The notes under the pieces were generated by a model that saw only the letters and a program-made list of their open reading frames with translations, was not told the DNA's origin and made no database searches. From contig NZ_CP094473.1 in the NCBI RefSeq assembly GCF_023347535.1, positions 1,674,001-1,738,000 on the forward strand: DNA of 64,000 bases, given 5' to 3'. A program made the position numbers and the translations under genes. Origin of the DNA: Faecalibacterium sp. HTF-F (GTDB lineage: Bacteria; Bacillota; Clostridia; Oscillospirales; Ruminococcaceae). Positions 17,567 through 25,861 of the stretch are shown one piece after another. Position 1 is the stretch's first letter, and each line of letters starts with the position of its first letter.

Positions 17567-18445
17567 ATGATGAAGAAAGTCACAAAAGCTGTCATTCCTG
17601 CCGCCGGTCTTGGCACCCGCGTGCTGCCCGCTACCAAGGCCATGCCCAAGGGTATGCTGCCCATTGTGGACAAGCCTGCCATCCAGTATCTGGTGGAAGA
17701 GGCGGTGCGTTCCGGTATCACTGATATTCTCATCATTCTGGGCCGCAACCAGAGCATCATTGAGGATCACTTTGACCGCAGCCCTGAGCTGGAAGAAAAG
17801 CTGGCAAAGCCCGGCAAGGAAAAGGCTCTGGAAGAATGTCTGGGCATTGCCAACATGGCAAACATCTTCTTTGTGCGCCAGAAGCAGACGCTGGGTCTGG
17901 GCCATGCCGTGAACACCGCCAAGGCCTTCACCGGCGACGATCCCTTTGTTGTCATCTACGGTGATGACGTGATCTGGGGCGAGGACCCGGTCTGCGCTCA
18001 GCTGATCCGCGCCTACGAGGAGTTCGGCCGCCCGGTCGCGGGTGTTTCCGCTGTGCCTTGGGAGGATGTGAGCCGGTACTGCAGTCTGAAGACCACCCCC
18101 ATCCACGACAACTACTTCTTTGTGGATGACATGATCGAGAAGCCCAAGAAGGGGCAGGAGTTCAGCAATTACTCCATTCTGGGCCGTGTGCTGCTGACTC
18201 CGCAGATCTACGAGATCCTCGCCCACACCAAGCCCGGTGCCGGCGGTGAGATCCAGCTGACCGATGCCATGGCCGAGTATGCCCGTACCTGCGGCGGAAT
18301 GACGGCCGTAGAGTTCACCGGAAAGCACTACGACATGGGCAACAAGCTCAAGGTGGTAGAGGCTCAGGTGGAGCTGGCCCTGCAGCATCCGGAGATCGGC
18401 GAAGCCTTCCGTGAGTACCTGAAGGAGTTCTGCAAGACACTGTAA
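17567..18445 (+). CDS. galU: UTP--glucose-1-phosphate uridylyltransferase
   Basis: Makes UDP-glucose from UTP and glucose-1-phosphate for cell-surface glycans and galactose use. The 292 residues have the nucleotidyltransferase signature VIPAAGLGTRVLPATKAMPK at the N-terminus, the sugar-binding segment LGLGHAVNTAKAF, and the metal-binding VVIYGDDVIW region. GEIQLTDAMAEYA near residue 224 is the family's C-terminal marker. Start ATG-ATG follows GGAG. galK is 11 kb away, so galactose genes are not clustered with it. Confidence 0.95.
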   Translation: MMKKVTKAVIPAAGLGTRVLPATKAMPKGMLPIVDKPAIQYLVEEAVRSGITDILIILGRNQSIIEDHFDRSPELEEKLAKPGKEKALEECLGIANMANIFFVRQKQTLGLGHAVNTAKAFTGDDPFVVIYGDDVIWGEDPVCAQLIRAYEEFGRPVAGVSAVPWEDVSRYCSLKTTPIHDNYFFVDDMIEKPKKGQEFSNYSILGRVLLTPQIYEILAHTKPGAGGEIQLTDAMAEYARTCGGMTAVEFTGKHYDMGNKLKVVEAQVELALQHPEIGEAFREYLKEFCKTL

Positions 18446-18446
18446 A

Positions 18447-18624
18447 AATGATGTTGCTGCGCAAATGATGTTCTTCAAATGATGTTTTGCTTCGCAAAAA
18501 TGATGTGCGCTGCGGCGCATGAAGGACGATACGACAGCAAAAAAAACACCCCGGAATGCGAAAGCTTCCGGGGTGTTTTCATTGCACCGCTGTGCGGTGC
18601 ACATCATTTGCGCAGAAACATCAT
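18447..18624. repeat. Hairpin array with ATGATGT boxes (palindromic repeat element)
   Basis: Four direct ATGATGT boxes (18448, 18465, 18479, 18500) are separated by small hairpins such as TTTTGC-TTC-GCAAAA and GCGC-TGCG-GCGC. On the other side of a central 12-bp terminator-like stem, the sequence at 18600-18624 is an inverted copy of 18447-18471 with one or two changes (AATGATGTT-CTGCGCAAATGATGT). A further stem GCACCGC-TGT-GCGGTGC precedes it. The whole is a near-symmetric folded element between convergent genes, like a REP or MITE-type repeat. No protein is encoded. Confidence 0.65.
18541..18579. terminator. Bidirectional terminator between galU and antiporter
   Basis: AACACCCCGGAA pairs exactly with TTCCGGGGTGTT, flanked by an A-run and a T-run. 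It is at the centre of the palindromic repeat element. Confidence 0.85.
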
Positions 18625-18627
18625 TCT

Positions 18628-19821
18628 TTATTCCGCCTGACTGGGGTGCAGCTGCGGCGGCATTTTGGTAAAGAGAGCCTTGAGCACCAGCGGCGTTGCC
18701 ACACTGGACACCACGATCAGCAGGATCACAGCGGTAAAGTAGACCGAGTCCACCACGCCGACATCCAGGCCCTTTTGGGCCACGATCAGTGCCACCTCGC
18801 CGCGGGTCATCATGCCAACGCCGATCTTGAGGGAGTCGCCCCAGTTAAAGCGGCAGAGTTTTGCGGCCAAACCGCAGCCGATGATCTTGGTGATAAGTGC
18901 CACAATGACGAAGCAGACACAGAACAGGAAGATTTCCGGCGTCAGGCCGCTGATGTCGGTCTTCAAGCCGATGGATGCAAAGAAGATGGGTGCAAAAATG
19001 ATATAATTGCTGATGTCCACGCGGCGCTCCACGTAGGGGGCATCGTCCATGGTGCACAGAACGATACCTGCGATATAGGCACCGGTGATATCTGCAATGC
19101 CGAAGTATTCCTCGGCGATGTAGGCCATGGCAAAGCAGAACGCCATGCTCACGATGGTGATGCGCTGGGTGTGGGGATTGCGCTTGTCCAGCCATGTCAT
19201 AGCAAAGTGAGCCACAACGCCCACGCCCACGGCAGTGGCAAAGAACAGCACCGTATTGATGAGCACCTTGCCCAGACCTGTGCCGGTACCAGAGCTTGCG
19301 CCCAGTACGCAGGTGAGGACTACGATGCCGATGACATCATCAATGACGGCGGCACTGACGATGGTAGTGCCGAGAAAGCTCTTCAGGTGGCCCAGCTCCT
19401 GCAGGGTCGCCACCGTAATGGACACGCTGGTGGCGGTCATGATGGTGCCGATGAACAGGGCACGGTAGAACTCAGGGCTGCCCACGGCAGAGAAGCCGTA
19501 GAACGCACTGTACAGCAGGGTGCCGCCCACCAGCGGAACGGCAACGCCCACGCAGGCGACCAGGGTGGCGATGGGGCCGGCTTTGATAAGTTCCTTCAGA
19601 TTGGTGCCAAGGCCCGTGGTGAACATCAGCATGACCACGCCGATCTCCGCAAAGGTGGAGATGGCATCACTGGTCTGCACGAGGTTCAGGATGCACGGAC
19701 CGATGAGCAGGCCGGCAATGATCTCGCCCACCACCTGCGGTGCCTTGCACTTGCGGGCCACAAGGCCAAAGAACTTTGCGCTGAGGATGATAATTGCCAG
19801 GTCACGGAAAACCAAATACAC
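18628..19821 (-). CDS. Kef-type / CPA2 cation:proton antiporter
   Basis: Membrane exchanger of the CPA2 family (KefB/NapA-like), 397 residues with about twelve hydrophobic segments. Hallmarks are QVVGEIIAGLLIGPCIL (residues 29-45), TATSVSITVATLQELGHLKS, the ion-site pair AAVIDDVIGIVVL (ND/DD motif) in the fifth helix, and MMTRGEVALIVAQKGLD in the tenth. There is no RCK/TrkA-N domain at the C-terminus. The start is GTG at 19821 with GGAAGGA six bases before it. K+ or Na+ specificity cannot be told. Confidence 0.88.
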   Translation of the reverse strand: MYLVFRDLAIIILSAKFFGLVARKCKAPQVVGEIIAGLLIGPCILNLVQTSDAISTFAEIGVVMLMFTTGLGTNLKELIKAGPIATLVACVGVAVPLVGGTLLYSAFYGFSAVGSPEFYRALFIGTIMTATSVSITVATLQELGHLKSFLGTTIVSAAVIDDVIGIVVLTCVLGASSGTGTGLGKVLINTVLFFATAVGVGVVAHFAMTWLDKRNPHTQRITIVSMAFCFAMAYIAEEYFGIADITGAYIAGIVLCTMDDAPYVERRVDISNYIIFAPIFFASIGLKTDISGLTPEIFLFCVCFVIVALITKIIGCGLAAKLCRFNWGDSLKIGVGMMTRGEVALIVAQKGLDVGVVDSVYFTAVILLIVVSSVATPLVLKALFTKMPPQLHPSQAE

Positions 19822-20011
19822 AAAGAATCCTTCCTTTACTATAAAATTCCTAGAACCATATATACTTTCCTTCCGAAGACGGATAACAGAGAACAGAGAA
19901 ACGGCCGATCCTCGGCTGCCCCGCCGTTCATCCTCTGAAAGCGACTATATTATAGTCCTCTTTCACAAAAAAATCAAAACATTTTTTGTTGTATCTTTTT
20001 TCAGAAAACAC

Positions 20012-20040
20012 TTGACAGATCCTTTACAGCTTGCTATAAT
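20012..20040 (+). promoter_or_regulatory. Consensus promoter of rpsF-ssb-rpsR
   Basis: TTGACA (20012-20017) and TATAAT (20035-20040) with 17 bases between them, a full consensus sigma-70 promoter. Confidence 0.93.
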
Positions 20041-20045
20041 AAGTT

Positions 20046-20134
20046 GCTGTCTGAACAGACACGCCGCACACAAGGCGCGACGCCGCGTTTTGTGTGTACC
20101 CTTGGTCCTGTGATTGCAGGACCCTTAAGTCCAA
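20046..20134 (+). ncRNA. Probable S6:S18-type leader RNA of rpsF operon
   Basis: About 110 bases separate the promoter from rpsF. They include a short hairpin GTCTG-AA-CAGAC, a longer stem between CGCACACAA and TTTTGTGTGT with CCG triplets near its base, and a hairpin GGTCCTG-TGATTG-CAGGACC. Bacterial rpsF leaders often fold into a site bound by the S6:S18 complex, with an essential CCG. The match here is by position and by the CCG beside the stem; I have not folded it formally. Confidence 0.45.
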
Positions 20135-20150
20135 AAGGAGGTGCTACAAA

Positions 20151-20435
20151 ATGGCAAAGTACGAAACCATGCTGATTACCAGCGCCGCTCTCGACGAGGA
20201 GGCTACCGCCGCTCTGGTTGGTAAGTTCAAGTCCCTGATCGAGGCTAACGGTACGATCGATTCCATCGACGAGTGGGGTAAGCGCCGTCTGGCCTATCCC
20301 ATCAACGACGAGGAGGAAGGCGTCTACACCGTGATCGACTTCACCAGCGAGCCCAGCTTCCCCGCTGAGCTGGACCGTGTGTACAAGATCACTGAAGGCG
20401 TTATGCGCAGCCTGATCATTGCTCACGAGGAGTAA
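20151..20435 (+). CDS. rpsF: 30S ribosomal protein S6
   Basis: 94-residue S6, binding S18 and 16S rRNA in the platform of the small subunit. YETMLITSAALDEEAT at the N-terminus and the central WGKRRLAYPINDEEEGVY are diagnostic. The ATG at 20151 lies nine bases after AGGAGG; the open frame further upstream belongs to the leader. First gene of the conserved rpsF-ssb-rpsR operon. Confidence 0.97.
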   Translation: MAKYETMLITSAALDEEATAALVGKFKSLIEANGTIDSIDEWGKRRLAYPINDEEEGVYTVIDFTSEPSFPAELDRVYKITEGVMRSLIIAHEE

Positions 20436-20465
20436 TCCTTCCGTGACAGAAAGGGAGACCGTAGT

Positions 20466-20948
20466 ATGTTGAATGTTGTTGCCATCATGGGCCGTCTTGT
20501 GGCGGATCCCGAACTGCGCACCACCCAGCAGGGTACCAATGTGTGCAGTTTCCGCATTGCCTGTGACCGCAATTTTGCGCGTCAGGGCGAGCAGCGTCAG
20601 GCCGATTTCATTGATATCGTCGCATGGCGCCAGCAGGCCGAGTTTGTTTGCAAGTATTTCCAGAAAGGCAGTCTGATCGCCATTGAAGGCAGTCTTCAGA
20701 CCCGCCAGTATCAGGACAAGAACGGCAACAACCGCACCGCTGTGGAAGTGGTAGCCAACAACATCAACTTCGCAGGCCCCAAGAGCAGCAATGCAGGCGG
20801 CGGAGCAAATTATCAGAATAATTCTGCTCCCGCCTACCAGAACGCAGCGCCTGCCCGCCCGGCTGCTGTGGAGGCAGCTCCCAGCTACTCTGCCGGCAAT
20901 GCAGACGATTTCGCTGTGATTGATGACAGCGACGACCTGCCGTTCTGA
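20466..20948 (+). CDS. ssb: Single-stranded DNA-binding protein
   Basis: 160-residue SSB that coats single-stranded DNA in replication and repair. The OB fold is visible (LNVVAIMGRLVADPELRTTQ, then FIDIVAWRQQAEFVCKYFQKG), followed by a Gly/Asn/Ala-rich linker (about 107-145) and the acidic tip DDSDDLPF that recruits partner proteins. It lies between rpsF and rpsR, the usual place in Firmicutes. Confidence 0.96.
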   Translation: MLNVVAIMGRLVADPELRTTQQGTNVCSFRIACDRNFARQGEQRQADFIDIVAWRQQAEFVCKYFQKGSLIAIEGSLQTRQYQDKNGNNRTAVEVVANNINFAGPKSSNAGGGANYQNNSAPAYQNAAPARPAAVEAAPSYSAGNADDFAVIDDSDDLPF

Positions 20949-20994
20949 CACGAAACGGTCAATCCGTTAAAAATTCAATAGGAGGTAATAAGCA

Positions 20995-21252
20995 ATGGCT
21001 TTTGAAAGAACCGAAGGCTCTCGCCCCGCACGCCCCATGCGTCGCGGCCGCAAGAAGGTTTGCAGCTTCTGTGTCGATCGCATCGACACCATCGATTACA
21101 AGGACGTGCCCCGTCTGCGTAAGTACGTCTCTGAGCGTGCAAAGATCATTCCCCGCCGTGTGACCGGCACCTGCGCTTATCATCAGCGCGCACTGACCAT
21201 CGCCATCAAGCGTGCTCGTCACGTTGCTCTGATGCCCTACGTCAGCGACTAA
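20995..21252 (+). CDS. rpsR: 30S ribosomal protein S18
   Basis: 85-residue S18. [14 protein letters not shown] near the N-terminus, then [19 protein letters not shown] and [19 protein letters not shown] are the family core. Two CxxC/CxxxH-like Cys pairs suggest the zinc-binding form of S18. It ends the operon, 40 bases before a strong terminator; no rplI follows. Confidence 0.97.
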   Translation: MAFERTEGSRPARPMRRGRKKVCSFCVDRIDTIDYKDVPRLRKYVSERAKIIPRRVTGTCAYHQRALTIAIKRARHVALMPYVSD

Positions 21253-21293
21253 TCTTTAAAGAATCAACCCAATCAAAATAATCAGCAATCAGC

Positions 21294-21335
21294 AAAGCGC
21301 TCTCACCGATGACAAGGTGGGAGCGCTTTTTTGTC
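21294..21335 (+). terminator. Terminator of rpsF-ssb-rpsR operon
   Basis: AAAGCGCTCTCACC pairs with GGTGGGAGCGCTTT and runs into TTTTTT. Confidence 0.9.
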
Positions 21336-21408
21336 TTTTCCTTTCTTCCCGGATGTGCTATACTGAGTTCAGGGGTTGTTTTATTATTTTTTGAGGAGGT
21401 TTTCTGTC

Positions 21409-22125
21409 ATGAAAAAACGGTATCTTAGACTTGCGGCGCTGACAGCCGGTGTGCTGCTGGCTGCACAGACCGGTCTTTCCGCTGCTGCGCTTTCTACCTT
21501 TGATGCAGCATACTACGCTGCACAGTATCCGGATGTTGCGGCCGTATGCGGCAATGACGAAGGCGCGCTGCTGCGTCATTATCTGGATCACGGCATTGAT
21601 GAAGGCCGCAAGCCTTCTGCGGACGGCATTGCCGGTGATGACGAGCTTTCTTTGACCGAAGCACAGTTTTCTTCCGTCTGGTCGCCGGTGGCCATCAACA
21701 AGCTGACCCACTACAAGTCCCTCAAGCGCAAATGCACCGATGAGGAGTTTGCGCAGGCATATCAGGAAGCGCTGAAGGTGGTCACACCGCTGGCGCTCAT
21801 GAGCCGGGAAGACCAGCTTTACGGCATTGCCTCTGCCCTGCGTGCGGTGGTGGATGATGGTTCCATGGCTTACTCCATGGAAGCCAACCACTACAACGAC
21901 CCCTACGGTTATTTTGTACTGCGCACAGCATCCTGTGCCGGGTGTGCCCGGGCCACCGCTCTGTGTCTGGACATTCTGGGCATCCCCTATGAGCATGTGA
22001 ACGAGAACCAGTACAGCCACCAGTGGTGCCGCGTGCCCATGGAGGACGGCAGCTACTGGATCTGCGACGCGTTCGGCCTGTACTGCGGCCCGGAGCCCGA
22101 ACCCTATCAGCACCCGTATTTTTGA
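21409..22125 (+). CDS. Secreted transglutaminase-like protein
   Basis: A 238-residue exported protein with an N-terminal signal (KKRYLRLAALTAGVLLAAQT, cleavage near AAALS). Residues 25-65 hold a short DAAYYAAQYPDVAAVCGNDE motif, which recurs in clostridial secreted proteins as a small repeat domain. The C-terminal half has a transglutaminase-like Cys-His-Asp arrangement: Cys in ASCAGCARATALCLDILGIP, His in NQYSHQWCRVPMEDG and Asp in SYWICDAFG. Such domains act as peptidases or crosslinking enzymes at the cell surface. The ATG at 21409 has GGAGG seven bases upstream. It is single and ends at its own terminator. Confidence 0.72.
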   Translation: MKKRYLRLAALTAGVLLAAQTGLSAAALSTFDAAYYAAQYPDVAAVCGNDEGALLRHYLDHGIDEGRKPSADGIAGDDELSLTEAQFSSVWSPVAINKLTHYKSLKRKCTDEEFAQAYQEALKVVTPLALMSREDQLYGIASALRAVVDDGSMAYSMEANHYNDPYGYFVLRTASCAGCARATALCLDILGIPYEHVNENQYSHQWCRVPMEDGSYWICDAFGLYCGPEPEPYQHPYF

Positions 22126-22155
22126 AAAAGCGGATAAACCATTTCAAAACCATGC

Positions 22156-22197
22156 AATGCCCGGCAGGCTGTGTTATCTGCCGGGCATTGTTTTTTT
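22156..22197 (+). terminator. Terminator after transglutaminase-like gene
   Basis: AATGCCCGGCAG pairs with CTGCCGGGCATT and is followed by GTTTTTTT. Confidence 0.9.
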
Positions 22198-22388
22198 ATT
22201 TCCTTTCCCCTTTTATAAAACCACTGCTCTATGTCGAAAAGTTACAAATCGGTACGGTTTTACCGGTTGTTTCTGATTTGTACCGGGAATTTGCGGAACT
22301 ATTGGCATGTTTTGATTTGCACGCAATCCAATCTGCACAAAAGCAGTTCCATATGTTATGCAATTTTCACGAAAACACTTTGGGGTTA

Positions 22389-22452
22389 TTGATTTTTTAT
22401 ACAAATTATGCCATACTATAGCCACTGAAAACGTTCCCGACAACGTTCCCGA
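22389..22452 (+). promoter_or_regulatory. Promoter and tandem operator before LacI gene
   Basis: A TTGATT box (22389) and TACTAT box (22414) are followed by two direct copies of AACGTTCCCGA at 22430 and 22442, twelve bases apart. AACGTT is the palindromic core of many LacI-family operators. Their position just after the promoter fits self-repression by the LacI protein. Confidence 0.5.
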
Positions 22453-22484
22453 ATATATTACCGAAAGTGAGGTACTCCGACAAA

Positions 22485-23492
22485 ATGCCGAATCTGACCA
22501 TCAAGGACATTGCCCGGATCAGCGGCTGCTCGGTGAGCACCATTTCTCGTGTCATCAACGACCGGCCCGACGTCCGGCCCGAGACCAAGGAACATGTGCT
22601 TACGGTAATGCGGGAGGCCGGGTTCGTGCCCAACACCAATGCACGACAGCTGAAGATCCAGCAGTCCCGCAGTCTGGTGTTCGTGGTCAAGGGTACCCGC
22701 AATCTCTTCTTCTCGGACTTCTTAGTCCAGCTGCAGCGGGCCGCTACCCTGTACGGCTACAATGGCATCGTTTCCTATCTGGATGAAAACGCCAACGAGA
22801 TCGATGCCGCCGAAAAGATTCTGCGGGAGATCAAGCCCAAAGGCATGATCTTTCTGGGCGGCAGCGTAGCCAACTTCAAAAAAGGCTTTGCCAACATCAC
22901 AGTCCCCTCGGTGCTGACCACACTGGTCTCCGACGAGCTGGACTTTCCCAATCTTTCCATGGTGGGCGTGGATGACCGCGCCGCAGCCTACGCTGCTGTG
23001 GACTACCTCATCCAGCAGGGACACCGCAAGATCGCAGTGCTGGGCGGTCCTGTCACCAGCTATCCCAGCGTGATGCGCCGCGAGGGTGCACAGCAGGCGA
23101 TGCGGGACGCAGGCATCCTGTTCAGCGACAAGCTGTACGGCTTGTCCAACTACGATTTTGAGTCTGCCTATCATGCTGTGAACAGCCTTCTGGCCCGCCG
23201 GGCCGACTTCACCGCCCTGTTCGCCATGAGCGATGTAATCGCTTTAGGTGCCATCCGTGCGCTGGTAAGCGCCGGGCTGCGGGTGCCGGAGGATGTCTCG
23301 GTGATCGGCTTTGACGGCATCACGATGTCCCGTTACTGCGTGCCCGTGCTGACCACCATCGTGCAGCCCAGCGAACAGATCTCGCTGCAGAGCATTGAGC
23401 TGCTGGTGCGGCAGATCGAGCACGGTGCACCGGCCCAGACCATCACCTTGCAGCCGGAGCTGCAGCAGGGTGAGAGCGTGAAGGCCATCTAA
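22485..23492 (+). CDS. LacI family transcriptional regulator
   Basis: 335-residue sugar-responsive repressor. The N-terminal headpiece LTIKDIARISGCSVSTISRV is the LacI helix-turn-helix, with hinge FVPNTNARQLK at about residues 50-60, then a periplasmic-binding-protein-like core (VGVDDRAAAYAAVDYLIQQG, and VIGFDGITMSRYCVP near residue 270). The ATG at 22485 is used because LacI headpieces start at this point; a GTG six codons before has no own ribosome site. It directly precedes a maltodextrin-type ABC operon with malQ, which it probably controls. Confidence 0.9.
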   Translation: MPNLTIKDIARISGCSVSTISRVINDRPDVRPETKEHVLTVMREAGFVPNTNARQLKIQQSRSLVFVVKGTRNLFFSDFLVQLQRAATLYGYNGIVSYLDENANEIDAAEKILREIKPKGMIFLGGSVANFKKGFANITVPSVLTTLVSDELDFPNLSMVGVDDRAAAYAAVDYLIQQGHRKIAVLGGPVTSYPSVMRREGAQQAMRDAGILFSDKLYGLSNYDFESAYHAVNSLLARRADFTALFAMSDVIALGAIRALVSAGLRVPEDVSVIGFDGITMSRYCVPVLTTIVQPSEQISLQSIELLVRQIEHGAPAQTITLQPELQQGESVKAI

Positions 23493-23504
23493 ACCTTGTA
23501 CTCC

Positions 23505-23527
23505 CTCCGTCAGGGGACGGAGATTTT
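23505..23527 (+). terminator. Hairpin between LacI gene and sugar binding-protein gene
   Basis: CTCCGTC-AGGG-GACGGAG followed by ATTTTAAAATAG. The T-run is short, so it may act as a partial terminator. Confidence 0.55.
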
Positions 23528-23563
23528 AAAATAGTTTATTTTTAATAAGAAGGAGAACTTATT

Positions 23564-24904
23564 ATGAAGAAAATGATCACTCGTCGTAACTTCCTGAAGG
23601 CCGCTGGTGTTTCCGCCGCTGCTCTGGGTCTGGCTGCCTGCGGCGGCTCTTCCAACAGCACCGCTTCCTCTGCTGCCGGTTCTGCCGCTGCTTCCAGCAC
23701 CGCTGCAAAGGCTGACGGCAAGGTCTACTACCTGAACTTCAAGCCCGAGCAGGATCAGGCCTGGCAGGATCTGGCTGCTGAGTACACCAAGGAGACCGGC
23801 GTGCCTGTGACCGTCGTCACCGCTGCTTCCGGCCAGTACGAGACCACCCTGATGAGCGAGATGGAAAAGAGCGAAGCTCCCACCCTGTTCCAGGTGAACG
23901 GCCCCGTGGGTCTGGCAAACTGGAAGGATTACTGCTATGATCTGTCCGGCAGCCAGCTGTACGGTGAGCTGACCAGCGATTCCTTCGCACTGAAGGATGG
24001 CGACGCTGTTACCAGCATCGCATACGTCATCGAGACCTACGGCATCATTTACAACAAGGAACTGCTGAGCGCCGCCGGCTACACGCAGGACGATATCAAG
24101 GGCTTTGCCGATCTGAAGAAGGTCGCTGACGATATTCAGGCACGCAAGGCTGAGCTGGGCGTGGACGGTGCTTTCACCTCTGCCGGCATGGACGGTTCTT
24201 CTGACTGGCGCTTCAAGACCCATCTGGCAAACCTGCCCATCTACTACGAGTACAAGGCAGACGGCATCAGCTCTACCGACGCCATCAAGGGCACCTATCT
24301 GGACAACTACAAGCAGATCTGGGATCTGTACATCACCGATTCCACCTGTGACCCCACCCTGCTGGCTTCCAAGACCGGCAACGATGCTGTGGCTGAGTTC
24401 GTGGGCAAGAAGGCTGTGTTCTACCAGAACGGCACCTGGGCTTACAGCGATGTGAAGGATCTGGGTGACGACAATCTGGGCATGCTGCCCATCTACATCG
24501 GCGTGGATGGCGAGGAGAATCAGGGCCTGTGCACCGGTTCCGAGAACTTCTGGTGCGTGAACAACACCTCTTCTGATGCCGACATTCAGGCTACTCTGGA
24601 CTTCCTGTACTGGTGTGTCACCTCCGAGACCGGTACCAGCGCAATGGCCGACGACATGGGCTTCGTCATCCCCTTCAAGGCTGCCAAGGACTCCACCAAT
24701 CCTCTGATCGCCATTGCAAACGATTACGTTGCCGCGGGCAAGACCAGTGTTGACTGGTGCTTCTCCACCATGCCTTCTGAGGAGTGGAAGAACGGCGTTG
24801 GTTCCGCTCTGACCGCTTACGCAGCAGGCACCGGCGACTGGGACGGCGTTGTGACCGCCTTCGTCGATGGCTGGGCTAAGGAGTACAAGCTGGCAAACGG
24901 CTAA
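23564..24904 (+). CDS. Sugar ABC transporter binding lipoprotein (Tat-type signal)
   Basis: 446-residue family 1 solute-binding protein. The N-terminus combines a twin-arginine motif (TRRNFLK) with a lipobox (LAAC, Cys at residue 26), so it may be exported folded by the Tat route and then lipidated. A Ser/Ala linker precedes the bilobed domain (for example AWQDLAAEYTKETGVPVTVV and VGKKAVFYQNGTWAYSD). With two permeases and malQ downstream it most likely captures maltodextrins or another oligosaccharide. No ATPase gene is in the operon; a shared MsmK-type ATPase elsewhere is expected. Confidence 0.9.
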   Translation: MKKMITRRNFLKAAGVSAAALGLAACGGSSNSTASSAAGSAAASSTAAKADGKVYYLNFKPEQDQAWQDLAAEYTKETGVPVTVVTAASGQYETTLMSEMEKSEAPTLFQVNGPVGLANWKDYCYDLSGSQLYGELTSDSFALKDGDAVTSIAYVIETYGIIYNKELLSAAGYTQDDIKGFADLKKVADDIQARKAELGVDGAFTSAGMDGSSDWRFKTHLANLPIYYEYKADGISSTDAIKGTYLDNYKQIWDLYITDSTCDPTLLASKTGNDAVAEFVGKKAVFYQNGTWAYSDVKDLGDDNLGMLPIYIGVDGEENQGLCTGSENFWCVNNTSSDADIQATLDFLYWCVTSETGTSAMADDMGFVIPFKAAKDSTNPLIAIANDYVAAGKTSVDWCFSTMPSEEWKNGVGSALTAYAAGTGDWDGVVTAFVDGWAKEYKLANG

Positions 24905-24939
24905 CCCCCTGGACAGATTCACTGAAACAGAACTGAATC

Positions 24940-24980
24940 GGGAGGCGGGCGAAGAAGTTCGCTCCGCCTCCCCTTTTTTG
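24940..24980 (+). terminator. Intercistronic terminator after sugar binding-protein gene
   Basis: GGGAGGCGGGCGAA pairs with TTCGCTCCGCCTCCC (one bulge) and is followed by CTTTTTT. Probably partial, lowering permease expression relative to the binding protein. Confidence 0.75.
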
Positions 24981-25009
24981 TTAACCACTCCGCATATAGG
25001 AGGTACATC

Positions 25010-25861
25010 ATGCAAAAAGCCATCAGTAAATACTGGCCGGTGTTCGTGCTGCCTACCCTCATCGCGTTCATCATCGGCTTCATCTGGCCCTTTATCTGGG
25101 GTATTTACCTTTCGTTCCAGCGGTTCACCACTGTGAGCAAGACCACCTTTGTGGGCATTCAGAACTACATCAGCGTATTTCAGGATGCCACCTTCCTGCA
25201 CGCGTTCGGCTTTACTGCGGCGTTCACTGTAGTATCCACCGTGCTCATCAACGTCTGCGCCTTTGCCATTGCGCTGGCGCTCACCCGCGGCATCCGCGGC
25301 ACCAACATCTTCCGTACCGTCTACTTCATGCCCAACCTGATCGGCGGCATCCTGCTGGGCTACATCTGGCAGATCCTGCTCAACGGTGTGCTGGCAAACC
25401 TGCAGAAGCCCCTGCTGGCGCTGGATGCCAAGGCCGGTTTCATCGGTCTGGTCATTCTGATGTGCTGGCAGCAGATCGGCTACATGATGATCATTTACGT
25501 TGCCGGCCTGCAGAGCGTGCCCGGTGACCTGATCGAGGCCGCTAAGATCGACGGTGCCAACGACCGCGAGATCCTGTTCAAGATCAAGATTCCCATGGTC
25601 ATGCCCAGCGTGACCATCTGCACCTTCCTGACCCTGACCAACAGCTTCAAGCTGTTCGACCAGAACGTTGCCCTGACCGCAGGCGAACCCGCCAACGCCA
25701 GTGAAATGCTGGCCCTGAACATCTACAACACCTTCTATGGCCGTTCCGGTGCCCAGTGGAAGGGCATCGGTCAGGCAAAGGCTGTGGTGTTCTTCCTGAT
25801 CGTTGTGGTCATTTCTCTGATCCAGCTCCACTTTACCCGTTCCAAGGAGGTGCAGCAGTAA
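25010..25861 (+). CDS. Sugar ABC transporter permease (MalF/LacF-like)
   Basis: 283-residue inner permease with six hydrophobic segments. The coupling loop EAAKIDGANDREILFKIKIP (residues about 180-199) is the EAA motif of carbohydrate importers. AGGAGG stands before the ATG at 25010. The stop codon overlaps the next permease start by one base (TAATG), implying coupled translation. Confidence 0.92.
   Translation: MQKAISKYWPVFVLPTLIAFIIGFIWPFIWGIYLSFQRFTTVSKTTFVGIQNYISVFQDATFLHAFGFTAAFTVVSTVLINVCAFAIALALTRGIRGTNIFRTVYFMPNLIGGILLGYIWQILLNGVLANLQKPLLALDAKAGFIGLVILMCWQQIGYMMIIYVAGLQSVPGDLIEAAKIDGANDREILFKIKIPMVMPSVTICTFLTLTNSFKLFDQNVALTAGEPANASEMLALNIYNTFYGRSGAQWKGIGQAKAVVFFLIVVVISLIQLHFTRSKEVQQ

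Noticed and set aside
16316-18607. Minus-strand frame of about 760 codons across galU and the RING-like gene
   Set aside because: It opposes two well-supported genes and has no domain or ribosome site.
23510-25831. Minus-strand frame of about 770 codons across the sugar ABC genes
   Set aside because: Shadow of strongly biased codons in the binding-protein and permease genes.
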